Shown: positions 50,226-58,808, counted from the stretch's first letter. The stretch: DNA of 64,000 nt from Epilithonimonas zeae (GCF_900141765.1 NZ_FSRK01000002.1:868001-932000); one strand, 5' to 3'. The notes: a model not told the origin generated them from the letters alone. A program made the numbers and translations.

Positions 50226-53045
50226 TTATTTGATGATCAGTTTAGAAACTGCCAAACCTTCATCTGACTTTAATTGTACTAAGTAATTTCCTGTTCCAAT
50301 TCCGTTTACAGAGAATGTTTCGTCTCCTTTAGCAGATTTCAGTCCGAAAGATTTTACCAGTTTACCGTTAAGGTCATAGATATTGATCTGTCCGTTTTTA
50401 GCTTTGTTGTATCTGATTTTCAATAATCCGTCAGTAGCAGGATTCTGAACGATTTGTAATGATGTTCTGTTGGCACCGATTTTCGTTTCATCCGTAGCCA
50501 AAGCAGTTTGATTACCAAAAATTCTGAACTCTCCTGGCTGAAGAACTACTGTTGTAGAGCCGTTAGCGTTCATAGAAGAATTGTCCATTAGATTGTACCA
50601 GTTTCCGGCATAAGGGAAATTAGGCGTTACAGTTTGAGCTGTTGTTGTAAAGTTGGCAACTACCACTACGTTTTTCAAAGAACTTGCAGGTAAAGCATCA
50701 TTCCAAACATAGATTCTAGGTAAAAGATTTCCGGATTCTACCGTAAAAGTTGTTGTGTCAAAAACCTGACTTGATAATCTGATGGCCAGGATTTTTGACC
50801 AAGTGTCATAAACTGCTTTTCTATTGGCATTGGTGTCATATCCCAAAGTAAAAGCTACTGGTTTTGGAGCAGTTCTACAATCGTTGCTGATGGTTCCGTT
50901 CTCACATCTGTTGATACTGAATTCGTAACCCAATTCTCCAAACTGCCAAATCATCTTAGGACCAGGAACTGTGAAGAAAACGGCACCAAAAGCTTTTTGT
51001 CTTTCCAGTGCGGTATTCAAATCTTTAACACTGTAAGAACCATTAGCATTTCCATAAGCTAAATTTTTGAACATTAGTCTTTCCTCGTCGTGACTCTCGC
51101 CATAGCTCATATTTCTTCTTTCAGAAAAAGTATGGTTTCTAAAATCAACTCTGTTGAAGTTGCTGTCAGAATCGTAACCCATTGTGTTTTGATTGTAAGG
51201 TCCAACCAAATTATCCCACATCATTACACCTTTCCCTTCGTTCAATCTGTAGTCAGCCCATTGTTTTTCTTCAGCATTTCCTCCCAAATGTTCGAAAATA
51301 ATATAAGAAGTTGGATCATATGACCATTGATAGTCTGAATATAATTTCAATACATCCACTCTGTCTTGCTGATAAGAACCTGTACAGTTTTCATCTGATG
51401 CAGTACAATTTTGTGTAAATCCTTTGGTCAAATCCCAACGAAATCCATCGATTTTATATTCAGAAATCCATTGTTCCAAAACTCTGTTCACATAATATCT
51501 TGTTTCAGGTTTTGAATGGTTGAAATCATAGAATACACTATAAGCATGTTTTGCAACCTGATTGAAATATGGATTGTTAGCTGCAACATCCCCATAACCA
51601 CCGGATGTACTTGTTGACCAAAGTCTTTCCAATGGAGATCTGCCAGAAGCGTGATTAAGTGCAACATCAAGAATTACAGCAATCCCATTTTGGTGACATT
51701 TGTCAATAAATTCTTTGAATTTTTCTGGCGTTCCGTAAGCTTTATCTAATGCTAAATGGAATCCAGGGTTGTACCCCCAAGAATTATTTCCATCAAATTC
51801 CATTACCGGCATTAATTCGATGGCATTAACATTTAATCCTTTGATATAAGGGATTTTATCAATCATAGATTGCCAGTTTTTCTGCTCTGTAAAATCTCTT
51901 ACCAGAGCTTCATAGACAATTAGATTTTGTTTTGCTGGTTTTTGGAAATTAGTTACAGTCCAGTTGTAAGCCGGTTTCGCTGTCTGAATTACTGAAACGT
52001 CATATTGTTGTCCAGCAGGATAAGCTGGCAAATTAGGATAGGTACTTGATGAAATCCAAGGATCATCATCCGGAGATAATACCAAAGTTGAATACGGATC
52101 CGCAACTTTCACTCCGTCATTGGTTCTGTATTGGAAAGTATAAACCTGCTGAGGTGTCAATCCTGTAATTTCTAACCAAAATAGATCGGTGTTATTAGTA
52201 TCTCTTTTCATCACATAGTTGGAAGAAATCTGCCAATTGTTAAAACTTCCGATAACATGAACGTAGCTTTTAAGAGGCGCGTATAAAGCTAAACCAACTT
52301 TCGTTGGATCATTAGGATCGTAAGTGATACCTTGTCTCATATAAGAAGGCATTGCCGCAGATTGAGAAGTTGGTGTCGGAGAAACTACAAAATTAGAAGT
52401 CAAAGTGGTTCCAGATGCTGTCGCAGAAACTTCTATATTATTATCAGTAGTAATGCTTGGAGAGGTGGTAATAGTTGATACATTACTAGCTGTGTAGATT
52501 GTATTACCATTAGATTTTACAACATAATTAGCAGGCAAAGAAGTGCTGTAAGTAATAGGGAAAGTACTTCCTGAAGCTACAAAATTAACAGTTCCGTTTT
52601 GCGGAGTAGTACTTGTAAACTGAAATCTTCCAACTTCCGAATAGATATCCTGAGATTGTCCGTTTCCAGTTTTAGTTTTTAAAAGAAAACCAATTCTTCC
52701 GATTCCTGTTCTGTTGTAAAAGGTTCTAGGAACAAATGTAATTGTGTATGTATCTGTACCAGAATTGTAAGTCAGCTTATTGGATTCATTAGATGAAGCC
52801 CAGGTTCCGTTGGTTGGACAGTCTTGGCTGTTAGCATCATTGCTGTCATAGGACCAAGCCCAAAGGTATAATGCATTGTTGGTAACACCCCAAGTGGATT
52901 CATTAATACTGTTTCCATTAAAGGTAATGGTAATCGATTCGTCTTCGTTAAAAGTCGGAGGACTGATAGAAGAACTCACAGTTTGCTGCTGCGCAAAACT
53001 TGTAATCGCAATGAAAATTGCGATCAGATTGTAAAAAAATTTCAT
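50226..53045 (-). CDS. Secreted alpha-amylase family protein with T9SS sorting domain
   Basis: A 939-residue exported GH13 glycosidase. Signal peptide MKFFYNLIAIFIAITSFAQ. The N-terminal 230 residues form beta-rich modules. A CBM48-like domain spans about 240-330 (VGLALYAPLKSYVHVIGSFNNW). The catalytic barrel has the family motifs DVALNHASG, DGFRWDLTKG (nucleophile Asp near 538), IIFEHLGG (acid Glu near 583) and ESHDEERL (near 653). The last 75 residues are a T9SS sorting domain (GQINIYDLNGKLVKSF, ending VSKLIIK), so the product is exported across the outer membrane and surface-attached or released. It acts on starch or glycogen-like glucans. A second, cytoplasmic amylase is at 55848, consistent with uptake and degradation, but no SusCD is in the window. 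Confidence 0.93.
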   Translation of the reverse strand: MKFFYNLIAIFIAITSFAQQQTVSSSISPPTFNEDESITITFNGNSINESTWGVTNNALYLWAWSYDSNDANSQDCPTNGTWASSNESNKLTYNSGTDTYTITFVPRTFYNRTGIGRIGFLLKTKTGNGQSQDIYSEVGRFQFTSTTPQNGTVNFVASGSTFPITYSTSLPANYVVKSNGNTIYTASNVSTITTSPSITTDNNIEVSATASGTTLTSNFVVSPTPTSQSAAMPSYMRQGITYDPNDPTKVGLALYAPLKSYVHVIGSFNNWQISSNYVMKRDTNNTDLFWLEITGLTPQQVYTFQYRTNDGVKVADPYSTLVLSPDDDPWISSSTYPNLPAYPAGQQYDVSVIQTAKPAYNWTVTNFQKPAKQNLIVYEALVRDFTEQKNWQSMIDKIPYIKGLNVNAIELMPVMEFDGNNSWGYNPGFHLALDKAYGTPEKFKEFIDKCHQNGIAVILDVALNHASGRSPLERLWSTSTSGGYGDVAANNPYFNQVAKHAYSVFYDFNHSKPETRYYVNRVLEQWISEYKIDGFRWDLTKGFTQNCTASDENCTGSYQQDRVDVLKLYSDYQWSYDPTSYIIFEHLGGNAEEKQWADYRLNEGKGVMMWDNLVGPYNQNTMGYDSDSNFNRVDFRNHTFSERRNMSYGESHDEERLMFKNLAYGNANGSYSVKDLNTALERQKAFGAVFFTVPGPKMIWQFGELGYEFSINRCENGTISNDCRTAPKPVAFTLGYDTNANRKAVYDTWSKILAIRLSSQVFDTTTFTVESGNLLPRIYVWNDALPASSLKNVVVVANFTTTAQTVTPNFPYAGNWYNLMDNSSMNANGSTTVVLQPGEFRIFGNQTALATDETKIGANRTSLQIVQNPATDGLLKIRYNKAKNGQINIYDLNGKLVKSFGLKSAKGDETFSVNGIGTGNYLVQLKSDEGLAVSKLIIK

Positions 53046-53456
53046 AAGGTCTATATATTAAGTGATAAATATATCATTTTTTAATTCACACAATATATTT
53101 TTATTTGAAATGAAATTTTTATTTTTAAATAATTGTAAATGAGTTAGTTGCTGTTTTGACTTGATTTGGAGAGAATTAATTTATTAATTTTAGTTTAACC
53201 AAAAATCAACATTGTGCAAGAATTTGATGAATTTTTTGCTTTAAATGATATTTGTATTATTTTGTAAAATAATCAACAATATATTTTTATAGTTCGTATA
53301 AATTTCTATAAATTTACGGACACAGTAAAAAATAATGAACATTTAATTTGATTAAATGCGAATTTTAAATTTAGTATTAAACCTTAAAGTTCGTTAATTG
53401 TTTTTGATTAATTAAATGTTTGTTTTAAATTGCAAATAAAATTAATAATTAAAATT
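53046..53456. other. 411-base AT-rich gap upstream of the amylase and Lrp genes
   Basis: No gene seen. It holds an 18-base palindrome ATTATTTTGTAAAATAAT (53256-53273), a tandem pair of ATAAATTTCT/ATAAATTTAC (about 53300-53320) and several TTTG words. The divergent amylase and Lrp genes may both be controlled from here, but no promoter fits well. Confidence 0.4.
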
Positions 53457-53927
53457 ATGAAGAGTGCATCTGAAACCGGTTATCATTTAGACGGAGTTGA
53501 CAAAGAGATTATTTATATGTTAATGGACAACGCTAAAACTTCTCTTGCACATATTTCCAAGCACGTAGGTATTTCTACAACTGCGGTTCACCAAAGAATC
53601 AAAAAACTGGAACAAGCGGGCGTAATAGAAAATTCTATTTCTTTCCTTAATCCAAGAAAAATTGGTTACAAAGTCGTTTCTTACATTGGTGTTTTCTTGG
53701 AGCAACCAAGCCATTATCAGGACGCTATCAAAAATCTTAATTTGGTAAATGAAGTAGTAGAAGCGCATTACACAACAGGAAATTACACGATTTTCTTAAA
53801 AGTACTTTGTAAAGATAATGATCACCTGATGCAGATTCTTAACAAAATCCAAAAGCTGAAGGGCGTTACGAGAACAGAAACAATTCTTTCTCTGGAGCAA
53901 AGCATCAGCAGACAATTGAAAGTTTAA
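53457..53927 (+). CDS. Lrp/AsnC family transcriptional regulator
   Basis: A 156-residue protein with an N-terminal HTH (YHLDGVDKEIIYMLMDNAKTSLAHISKHVGISTTAVHQRIKKLEQAGVI) and a C-terminal RAM/AsnC ligand-binding domain (VEAHYTTGNYTIFLKVLCKDNDHLMQIL). The open frame goes back to a TTG at 53430, but the ATG at 53457 is the natural start and matches the usual length. It is followed by a terminator. In the family the regulators respond to amino acids. Divergence from the secreted amylase over a 411-base gap suggests a possible link, not demonstrated. Confidence 0.93.
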   Translation: MKSASETGYHLDGVDKEIIYMLMDNAKTSLAHISKHVGISTTAVHQRIKKLEQAGVIENSISFLNPRKIGYKVVSYIGVFLEQPSHYQDAIKNLNLVNEVVEAHYTTGNYTIFLKVLCKDNDHLMQILNKIQKLKGVTRTETILSLEQSISRQLKV

Positions 53928-53946
53928 AAAATTTTATATAATCGCG

Positions 53947-53977
53947 AAAGGATACAAATTATTTGTATCCTTTTTTT
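53947..53977 (+). terminator. Terminator after the Lrp gene
   Basis: AAAGGATACAAAT (53947-53959) is complementary to ATTTGTATCCTTT (53961-53973), then a T-run. The frame of deoC extends back into it, which is why I start deoC at 53990. Confidence 0.85.
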
Positions 53978-53989
53978 ATTTTTGTAATT

Positions 53990-54733
53990 ATGGAAATCAA
54001 TCAATATTTAGACTCAACATATCTGAAAACGCCGGAACAATCTGGGCTGACAGAAGAACAGACTTTTGAAAAAGTTAGAGAATTGACAGATGAAGCGATT
54101 GCTTACAACTTCAAAGAGGTAATGATTCGTCCGAATTATGTTAAGCTCATCAAAGATTATTTAGTTTCGAAAAATTCTGACGTTCTGGTGGGAACAGTTA
54201 TTGGTTTTCACGAAGGAACATATTCTATAGAAGATAAATTGAAAGAAGCTAATCAGGCAGTTTTGGATGGCGTAGATGAGTTGGATTATGTTATCAATTA
54301 TGAAGCTTTCAAAGCCGGAGAATTAGAATTGGTAAAAAAAGAATTTGTTGAAGGAACCAAATTAGGTTTGGATTTCGATAAAACAGTGAAATGGATTATA
54401 GAAATTGCTGCACTTTCAGATGCTCAAATTGCTAATTTAACGACTAACATTTGGACTTGGGCGCAGGAAAATTTTGAAGAAAAAGATTTCTCCAGAATCT
54501 TTGTTAAATCCTCAACAGGATTTTATGTAACCGAAGGCGGAAAACCCAATGGCGCAACTTTCGAAGGTGTAAAAATTATGCTGGATAATGCCGGAAAACT
54601 TCCAGTGAAAGCTGCTGGTGGTGTGAAGACGCCTGCCGATGCAGAAAAAATGATTGCAATGGGAATCCAGAGAATCGGAACTTCTGCAGCCAAAGCACTT
54701 CTTGGAGAAGGCGAAGCTGGAGTTGGCTATTAA
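53990..54733 (+). CDS. deoC: Deoxyribose-phosphate aldolase
   Basis: Class I aldolase that splits 2-deoxyribose-5-phosphate into acetaldehyde and glyceraldehyde-3-phosphate, for nucleoside catabolism. The Schiff-base lysine is Lys173 in IFVKSSTGF, the second active lysine Lys213 is in AAGGVKTP, and DELDYVINY carries the conserved Asp. The protein has 247 residues, the normal length. The frame opens upstream at a TTG (53963), but the ATG at 53990 directly gives MEINQYLDSTYLK. Cytoplasmic. Purine nucleoside phosphorylase at 63266 could work in the same pathway, but not in the same operon. Confidence 0.95.
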   Translation: MEINQYLDSTYLKTPEQSGLTEEQTFEKVRELTDEAIAYNFKEVMIRPNYVKLIKDYLVSKNSDVLVGTVIGFHEGTYSIEDKLKEANQAVLDGVDELDYVINYEAFKAGELELVKKEFVEGTKLGLDFDKTVKWIIEIAALSDAQIANLTTNIWTWAQENFEEKDFSRIFVKSSTGFYVTEGGKPNGATFEGVKIMLDNAGKLPVKAAGGVKTPADAEKMIAMGIQRIGTSAAKALLGEGEAGVGY

Positions 54734-54756
54734 GTAATCCCTTTAAAGAAAATATA

Positions 54757-54789
54757 AAACCCTCTTGAATTTTCAGGAGGGTTTGTTTT
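54757..54789. terminator. Bidirectional terminator between deoC and the next gene
   Basis: AAACCCTC (54757-54764) and GAGGGTTT (54777-54784) enclose a 12-base loop, and T-rich sequence follows on the plus strand. Confidence 0.82.
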
Positions 54790-55815
54790 TTACTTCAAAG
54801 ATTTGATGTAATCAGCATATCCGCTTTTCTCGAATACAATTTGAGAATCCATTTTATAAATATCTTTCCAGCTATCCTTTCCGTGTTTTTCAACGTATTT
54901 TTCTATAATTCTAAAACCCATCCAATAGTTTAAACTTTTGGGAGCGTCTGCAAATAGTTTGAATTTTTCATTTCTCAGCAAAGGATTATTACCACTTTTA
55001 TCGTAAAAATATTTCTCTAATTCCTGATAAAGCTTTTTCTCATTAGTCAAATACCAAGCCCAATCTTTTTCGGACATATTTTCAACAGCTTCGTTTTTTG
55101 CAATTTTCTTGTCAAAAAATATCCAAGTAAAATAGCACGCAAAACCTTCATCAATGGTTTGTGCTAGAGCCGTTTCTTTATTAGAGTCATTGGTATGGAA
55201 AGGTTCATAAACCAAATGATTGAGTTCGTGAGGAATTCCTTTTTCGATCGTGTAATTGACGTTGTATTCTTTATTATTCAATTCAAAAGCAAATTCTTCT
55301 GCGCTGCAACCACCAAAACCGATTCCTTGTAACGGCGTAAACAGAATGCTGATTTTGGCTTTCGGTGGATAAGGAACCAATTTTTCGAATTTTTGAAGAT
55401 TCTGTTTTAAAGTTTTTTCTAAATTAATGTTCAAAAGTTCTGAAGTCCGATTGTCAAAAAAGTCTTTATTATCAGGATAAAGCTTTTTATTCCAATCAAC
55501 CATTCCTTTTGAATTATTGAATTTTGAAGCATTTTCTTCTCCGAAAATCATTCCGTAACAGTTGTTCCAAAGTTCTTTATGTGGCTGATAAACCTTTTGA
55601 ACAATTCGTAAACTGTCATATTGGGATTGATGCGCTAAAATTTGATTTTTGAAAAGATTAAGAATAGTGATGTTTCCAACTTTAACGCTGTCTGGGACTT
55701 TTTCTAATTTTTCAAAAATATTTGATGATTCATTTTGAGATTTTGAAACTTGATTTTTACAAGATGTAATTAATAACGAAATTAAGATGGATGGTAATAT
55801 TAGCTTTTTAATCAT
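54790..55815 (-). CDS. Lipoprotein with putative zinc-protease motif (DUF2268-like)
   Basis: A 341-residue lipoprotein, with lipobox SLLITSC (Cys19). A likely metalloprotease centre is HELNH within GIPHELNHLVYEPF, with DEGFACYF downstream giving a Glu, the layout of a gluzincin such as DUF2268. An upstream glycine-rich ILFTPLQGIGFGGCSAEEFAF fits a family hallmark. I see no closer match. It is anchored in the periplasm or on the outer membrane. The gene is single, convergent with deoC. The proteolytic activity is inferred from the motif only. Confidence 0.65.
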   Translation of the reverse strand: MIKKLILPSILISLLITSCKNQVSKSQNESSNIFEKLEKVPDSVKVGNITILNLFKNQILAHQSQYDSLRIVQKVYQPHKELWNNCYGMIFGEENASKFNNSKGMVDWNKKLYPDNKDFFDNRTSELLNINLEKTLKQNLQKFEKLVPYPPKAKISILFTPLQGIGFGGCSAEEFAFELNNKEYNVNYTIEKGIPHELNHLVYEPFHTNDSNKETALAQTIDEGFACYFTWIFFDKKIAKNEAVENMSEKDWAWYLTNEKKLYQELEKYFYDKSGNNPLLRNEKFKLFADAPKSLNYWMGFRIIEKYVEKHGKDSWKDIYKMDSQIVFEKSGYADYIKSLK

Positions 55816-55847
55816 ACAGAATTCTTACAATTCAAATATAATTAAAT

Positions 55848-57317
55848 TCACTCCGCCACCCAAACACTCACACTCCCTGCTGGACAAGGGAAATTGGCCC
55901 AGCCATTTTCATCAATTGTAATTTTTTCCTCAAGATGTCCGGTGAAATCATAAAATGTTTTTCCCGCGTATCGTTTTCCTATTTCCATAGATTTTTGATT
56001 CACATCCTTGTTACTCAAAACAATGGCACAACCTTGGTGTTCATCGTCACCTTCACGAGTCCAGCCAATGCAATGCGCATCATCAAAATAATCTCTTTGC
56101 TCCCCATAAGCAAAATCCTTTCTGGCTCGGATGAGTTCTTCAATCGCATCTACTTTGTCGAGGAAGATTTCATATTCGTTGCCATCTTTTCCTTGGTCTT
56201 TGTAGCTCGCGCCGTATAAATCGGGATAGAAAACGCAAGGATAACCATCTTTTCTCAGCAAAATCAAAGCATAAGCAATCGGTTTGAACCAAGTTTCAAC
56301 CGGAGCTTCCAAAGCCTGAAGCGGCTGCGTGTCGTGATTGTCAACAACTGTTACAGCTTTATTAGGATGAGAACCGACAAGCGTTCCATTGAAAATTTCT
56401 CTCAAATCATAATCCGGATTTTTGGAGGCCTGATGCAAATTATGCTGCAAGGAAGAATCAAACAAGCTCATACAACCTTCGGTAGAATCTATGTAAGCTT
56501 CCAAAAGTGGCAATTCTCCAGGAGCCCAATATTCACCAACTGCAAAAATATTTTTTCCGGAGTTGGAGCGCAGAAGCGTTAACCATTCTTTATAAAAATC
56601 AGGCGAAATATGTTTTACGGCATCCAGTCTCACACCGTCAAAATCCGTCTGGTCAAAATACCATTTTCCCCAATGATTCAGTTCTTCGCGAACAAAAGGA
56701 TTACGATGTTCGATATCATTATACATCAAAAAATCATAATTTCCTTTCTCATCAGAAATAATATCATCCCAGCCATCGGCGTGTTCGTGGATAAGACGGA
56801 AAATACCTTTTTCTTTACCTTCCGCATAATCTACACCTGTAAAACAGTTGAAATCCCATTTGAAATCAGAATAAGTATCGCCTCTTCCAGGAAAGGTGAA
56901 TTTGGTGTAAGATTCGATTTCCATAACATCAGAAATATCTTTGTTGCGGTCTTCTTCATCCACCTGTATAACCTTGAATTTCTCAAGCTCATCACCGCCA
57001 GCTTTGTGATTCAGAACGACATCTACTATGACTTGAATGTTTTTTTCTTTCAAAGATTTGATGGCGTCAAGATATTCATCCTTCGAACCATATTTTGTAA
57101 CAGTCGTTCCTTTTTGATCAAATTCTCCCAAGTCAAAAAGATCGTAAGCATCATAACCAACGGAGTAGCCACCGTTAGTGCTTTTGTAAGCCGGAGGAAG
57201 CCAAACTGCTGTGATTCCTAAGTCGGAAAGATATTGTGCAGAGTCTTTGGTGTGTTTCCAAAGGAAAGAATCCCCATCGGTATACCAATGGAAAAACTGA
57301 ATCATGGTCCCGTTCAT
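55848..57317 (-). CDS. Cytoplasmic alpha-amylase (GH13)
   Basis: A 489-residue alpha-amylase with no signal peptide. Start MNGTMIQFFHWYTDGDSFLWKHTKDSA is the usual one for the GH13_5 group. Family motifs are DVVLNHKAGGDE, GVRLDAVKHIS (nucleophile near residue 231), FAVGEYW (acid near 259) and VVDNHDTQP (near 327). It is likely to cleave internal glucans or imported maltodextrins in the cytoplasm, complementing the T9SS amylase at 50226. It lies 32 bases upstream of the lipoprotein gene on the same strand, so they may be co-transcribed. Confidence 0.94.
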   Translation of the reverse strand: MNGTMIQFFHWYTDGDSFLWKHTKDSAQYLSDLGITAVWLPPAYKSTNGGYSVGYDAYDLFDLGEFDQKGTTVTKYGSKDEYLDAIKSLKEKNIQVIVDVVLNHKAGGDELEKFKVIQVDEEDRNKDISDVMEIESYTKFTFPGRGDTYSDFKWDFNCFTGVDYAEGKEKGIFRLIHEHADGWDDIISDEKGNYDFLMYNDIEHRNPFVREELNHWGKWYFDQTDFDGVRLDAVKHISPDFYKEWLTLLRSNSGKNIFAVGEYWAPGELPLLEAYIDSTEGCMSLFDSSLQHNLHQASKNPDYDLREIFNGTLVGSHPNKAVTVVDNHDTQPLQALEAPVETWFKPIAYALILLRKDGYPCVFYPDLYGASYKDQGKDGNEYEIFLDKVDAIEELIRARKDFAYGEQRDYFDDAHCIGWTREGDDEHQGCAIVLSNKDVNQKSMEIGKRYAGKTFYDFTGHLEEKITIDENGWANFPCPAGSVSVWVAE

Positions 57318-57422
57318 AAGATTGTAGATTTTTTCAGATTGTTTGATTTGATGTTTCGTTCTATGAAAATATCAAGCCACTTCAAAAATTCAAGATAAAG
57401 TAAAAAGAATCGAGGAGAATTA

Positions 57423-57504
57423 TTTGGGCGCCTTTATCCGCCTTCCGTTCCCGCTTTTTTCTTTTTTTCTCAAAAAGAAAAAGAGCTCCACTCAAGTCGG
57501 GGCG
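57423..57504 (+). repeat. Dispersed extragenic repeat, copy B
   Basis: TTTGGGCGCC, TCCGCCTTCC (57437-57446) at the left and GAGCTCCACTCAAGTCGGGG (TCAAGTCGGG at 57492-57501) at the right, the same layout as copy A. The gap from 57318 to 57672 has no gene; it contains this copy, a palindrome and the short word repeat. Confidence 0.78.
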
Positions 57505-57555
57505 GGCTTCGCGAAGTTGAAGATTTGTCATAAATCCAAACTTAACACAAACACA

Positions 57556-57610
57556 ATTTTGTCATTCCGGAGGAATCTCAACAGTCTAGATTCCTCCGGA
57601 ATGACAAAAT
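57556..57610. repeat. Perfect palindrome, 23-base arms (REP-like), copy B
   Basis: Arms at 57556-57578 and 57588-57610, each containing GTCATTCCGGAGGAATCT or its complement. The loop CAACAGTCT is the reverse complement of the loop in copy A (AGACTGTTG). Relative to copy A, the stem has one G/C pair in place of a T/A pair, so base pairing is preserved. Confidence 0.93.
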
Positions 57611-57632
57611 GAACTTTAAAACTAAATTATTT

Positions 57633-57669
57633 GCTGAGCAAAGCGCCTTTGCGGAATTTGCGTTTAAAA
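57633..57669. repeat. Short dispersed repeat, second copy
   Basis: GCTGAGCAAAGC (57633-57644) and TTTGCGTTTAAAA (57657-57669), matching the longer copy at 43298-43373. It ends 3 bases before the dinB stop. Confidence 0.5.
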
Positions 57670-57672
57670 AAC

Positions 57673-58761
57673 TTAATCACCAAACTCCTCAAAAGGAATT
57701 TTCAACTGGACAGAAATCTGTTTTTTTTCTTCTGTATTAAGATTGGAAAGTGATAATCCAAGCAAGCGAATCGCTTTGTCAAAAGGCCTCAATTCCCAAA
57801 GTTGTTTTGCCGTGTTGTAGAATTTCTCCGCATTTTCAAAATATAATTCCTGAGTTTTGCTTCTCGTATAAAGTGAAAAATCTTTGTACTTGATTTTAAG
57901 CGTTAAGGTTTTTCCTTTGATTTCTTTTCTCCCGAGACGTTCTTCCAGTTCCTGACTCAGGGATTTTAGTTTTTCATCAATTTCCTCATCTTCATTGATG
58001 TCATCCCAAAACGTTCTTTCAACTGCCACGCTTTTCTGGATTCGGTTAGGTTTTACTTCACCATTATGAATTCCTCGCACAACATTATAATAATATACTC
58101 CGGATTTTCCGAAAAGACCTTCGAGCTGTTCCAAAGTCTTGGCCTTCAAATCTGCCCCTTTGAAGATGTGAAGCGTGTGCATTTTATTAGCAGTCACTTT
58201 TCCGACACCATAAAACTTCTCAATGGGGAGATTTTCCAAAAATTCATCAATTTTTGTGGGATGAATGGTTTTCTGCCCATTCGGTTTATTGATATCAGAT
58301 GCGACTTTTGCTAAAAATTTGTTGACAGAAATGCCTGCAGAAGCGGTTAATCCGGTTTCTTCAAATATTCGTTTTCGGATTTCTCTGGCAATATCGTTGG
58401 CAGATTCTATATCTTTTTTATTTTCCGTAACATCCAGATAAGCCTCATCCAAAGAAAGTGGTTCGACCAAGTCTGTATAATCGTAAAAGATGTTTCGGAT
58501 TTTGTTGGAGATTTCTTTGTAACGTTGGAATCTCGGCTTTACAAAAATGAGATGCGGACATTTTTCTTTGGCAGTCTTACTTGGCATCGCAGAACGTACC
58601 CCGAATTTTCTTGCCTCATAACTTGCTGCTGCAACCACGCCACGATGCTGTCCGCCAACAGCAATAGCTTTCCCACGCAGGCTCGGGTCATCAAGCTGCT
58701 CCACGGAGGCATAAAATGCGTCCATATCTACGTGGATGATTTTGCGTTGCGATTGCACCAA
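57673..58761 (-). CDS. dinB: DNA polymerase IV
   Basis: Y-family translesion polymerase of 362 residues. Palm motifs are IIHVDMDAFYASVEQLDDP and VEPLSLDEAYLDVTE, with the acidic catalytic residues in VDMDAFY and SLDEAYL. The fingers and thumb are recognised through GVVAAASYEARKFGVRSAMP and VGKVTANKMHTL, and the little finger is at the C-terminus. No ATG is available near the expected start: the first codons are TTG (58761) or GTG (58758), both giving VQSQRK. A TAAATTTG box overlaps the start (58762-58769), so the leader would be very short. Function in error-prone bypass is known for the family. Confidence 0.95.
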   Translation of the reverse strand: MVQSQRKIIHVDMDAFYASVEQLDDPSLRGKAIAVGGQHRGVVAAASYEARKFGVRSAMPSKTAKEKCPHLIFVKPRFQRYKEISNKIRNIFYDYTDLVEPLSLDEAYLDVTENKKDIESANDIAREIRKRIFEETGLTASAGISVNKFLAKVASDINKPNGQKTIHPTKIDEFLENLPIEKFYGVGKVTANKMHTLHIFKGADLKAKTLEQLEGLFGKSGVYYYNVVRGIHNGEVKPNRIQKSVAVERTFWDDINEDEEIDEKLKSLSQELEERLGRKEIKGKTLTLKIKYKDFSLYTRSKTQELYFENAEKFYNTAKQLWELRPFDKAIRLLGLSLSNLNTEEKKQISVQLKIPFEEFGD

Positions 58762-58772
58762 ACAAATTTAGG

Positions 58773-58799
58773 CAAAAAAAATCCCGAAATTTTCGGGAT
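58773..58799 (-). terminator. Terminator after the thioredoxin gene
   Basis: AATCCCGAAA (58779-58788) pairs with TTTCGGGATT (58790-58799), and an eight-base A-run on the plus strand is the U-tract of the minus-strand transcript. It lies 10 bases past the thioredoxin stop and just ahead of dinB. Confidence 0.8.
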
Positions 58800-58808
58800 T
58801 GTCAATTG

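Noticed and set aside
57424-57612. Plus-strand open frame covering repeat copy B and the palindrome
   Set aside because: The translation is the repeat itself (LPFPLFSFFLKKKK...), which varies between copies, so it is not a gene.
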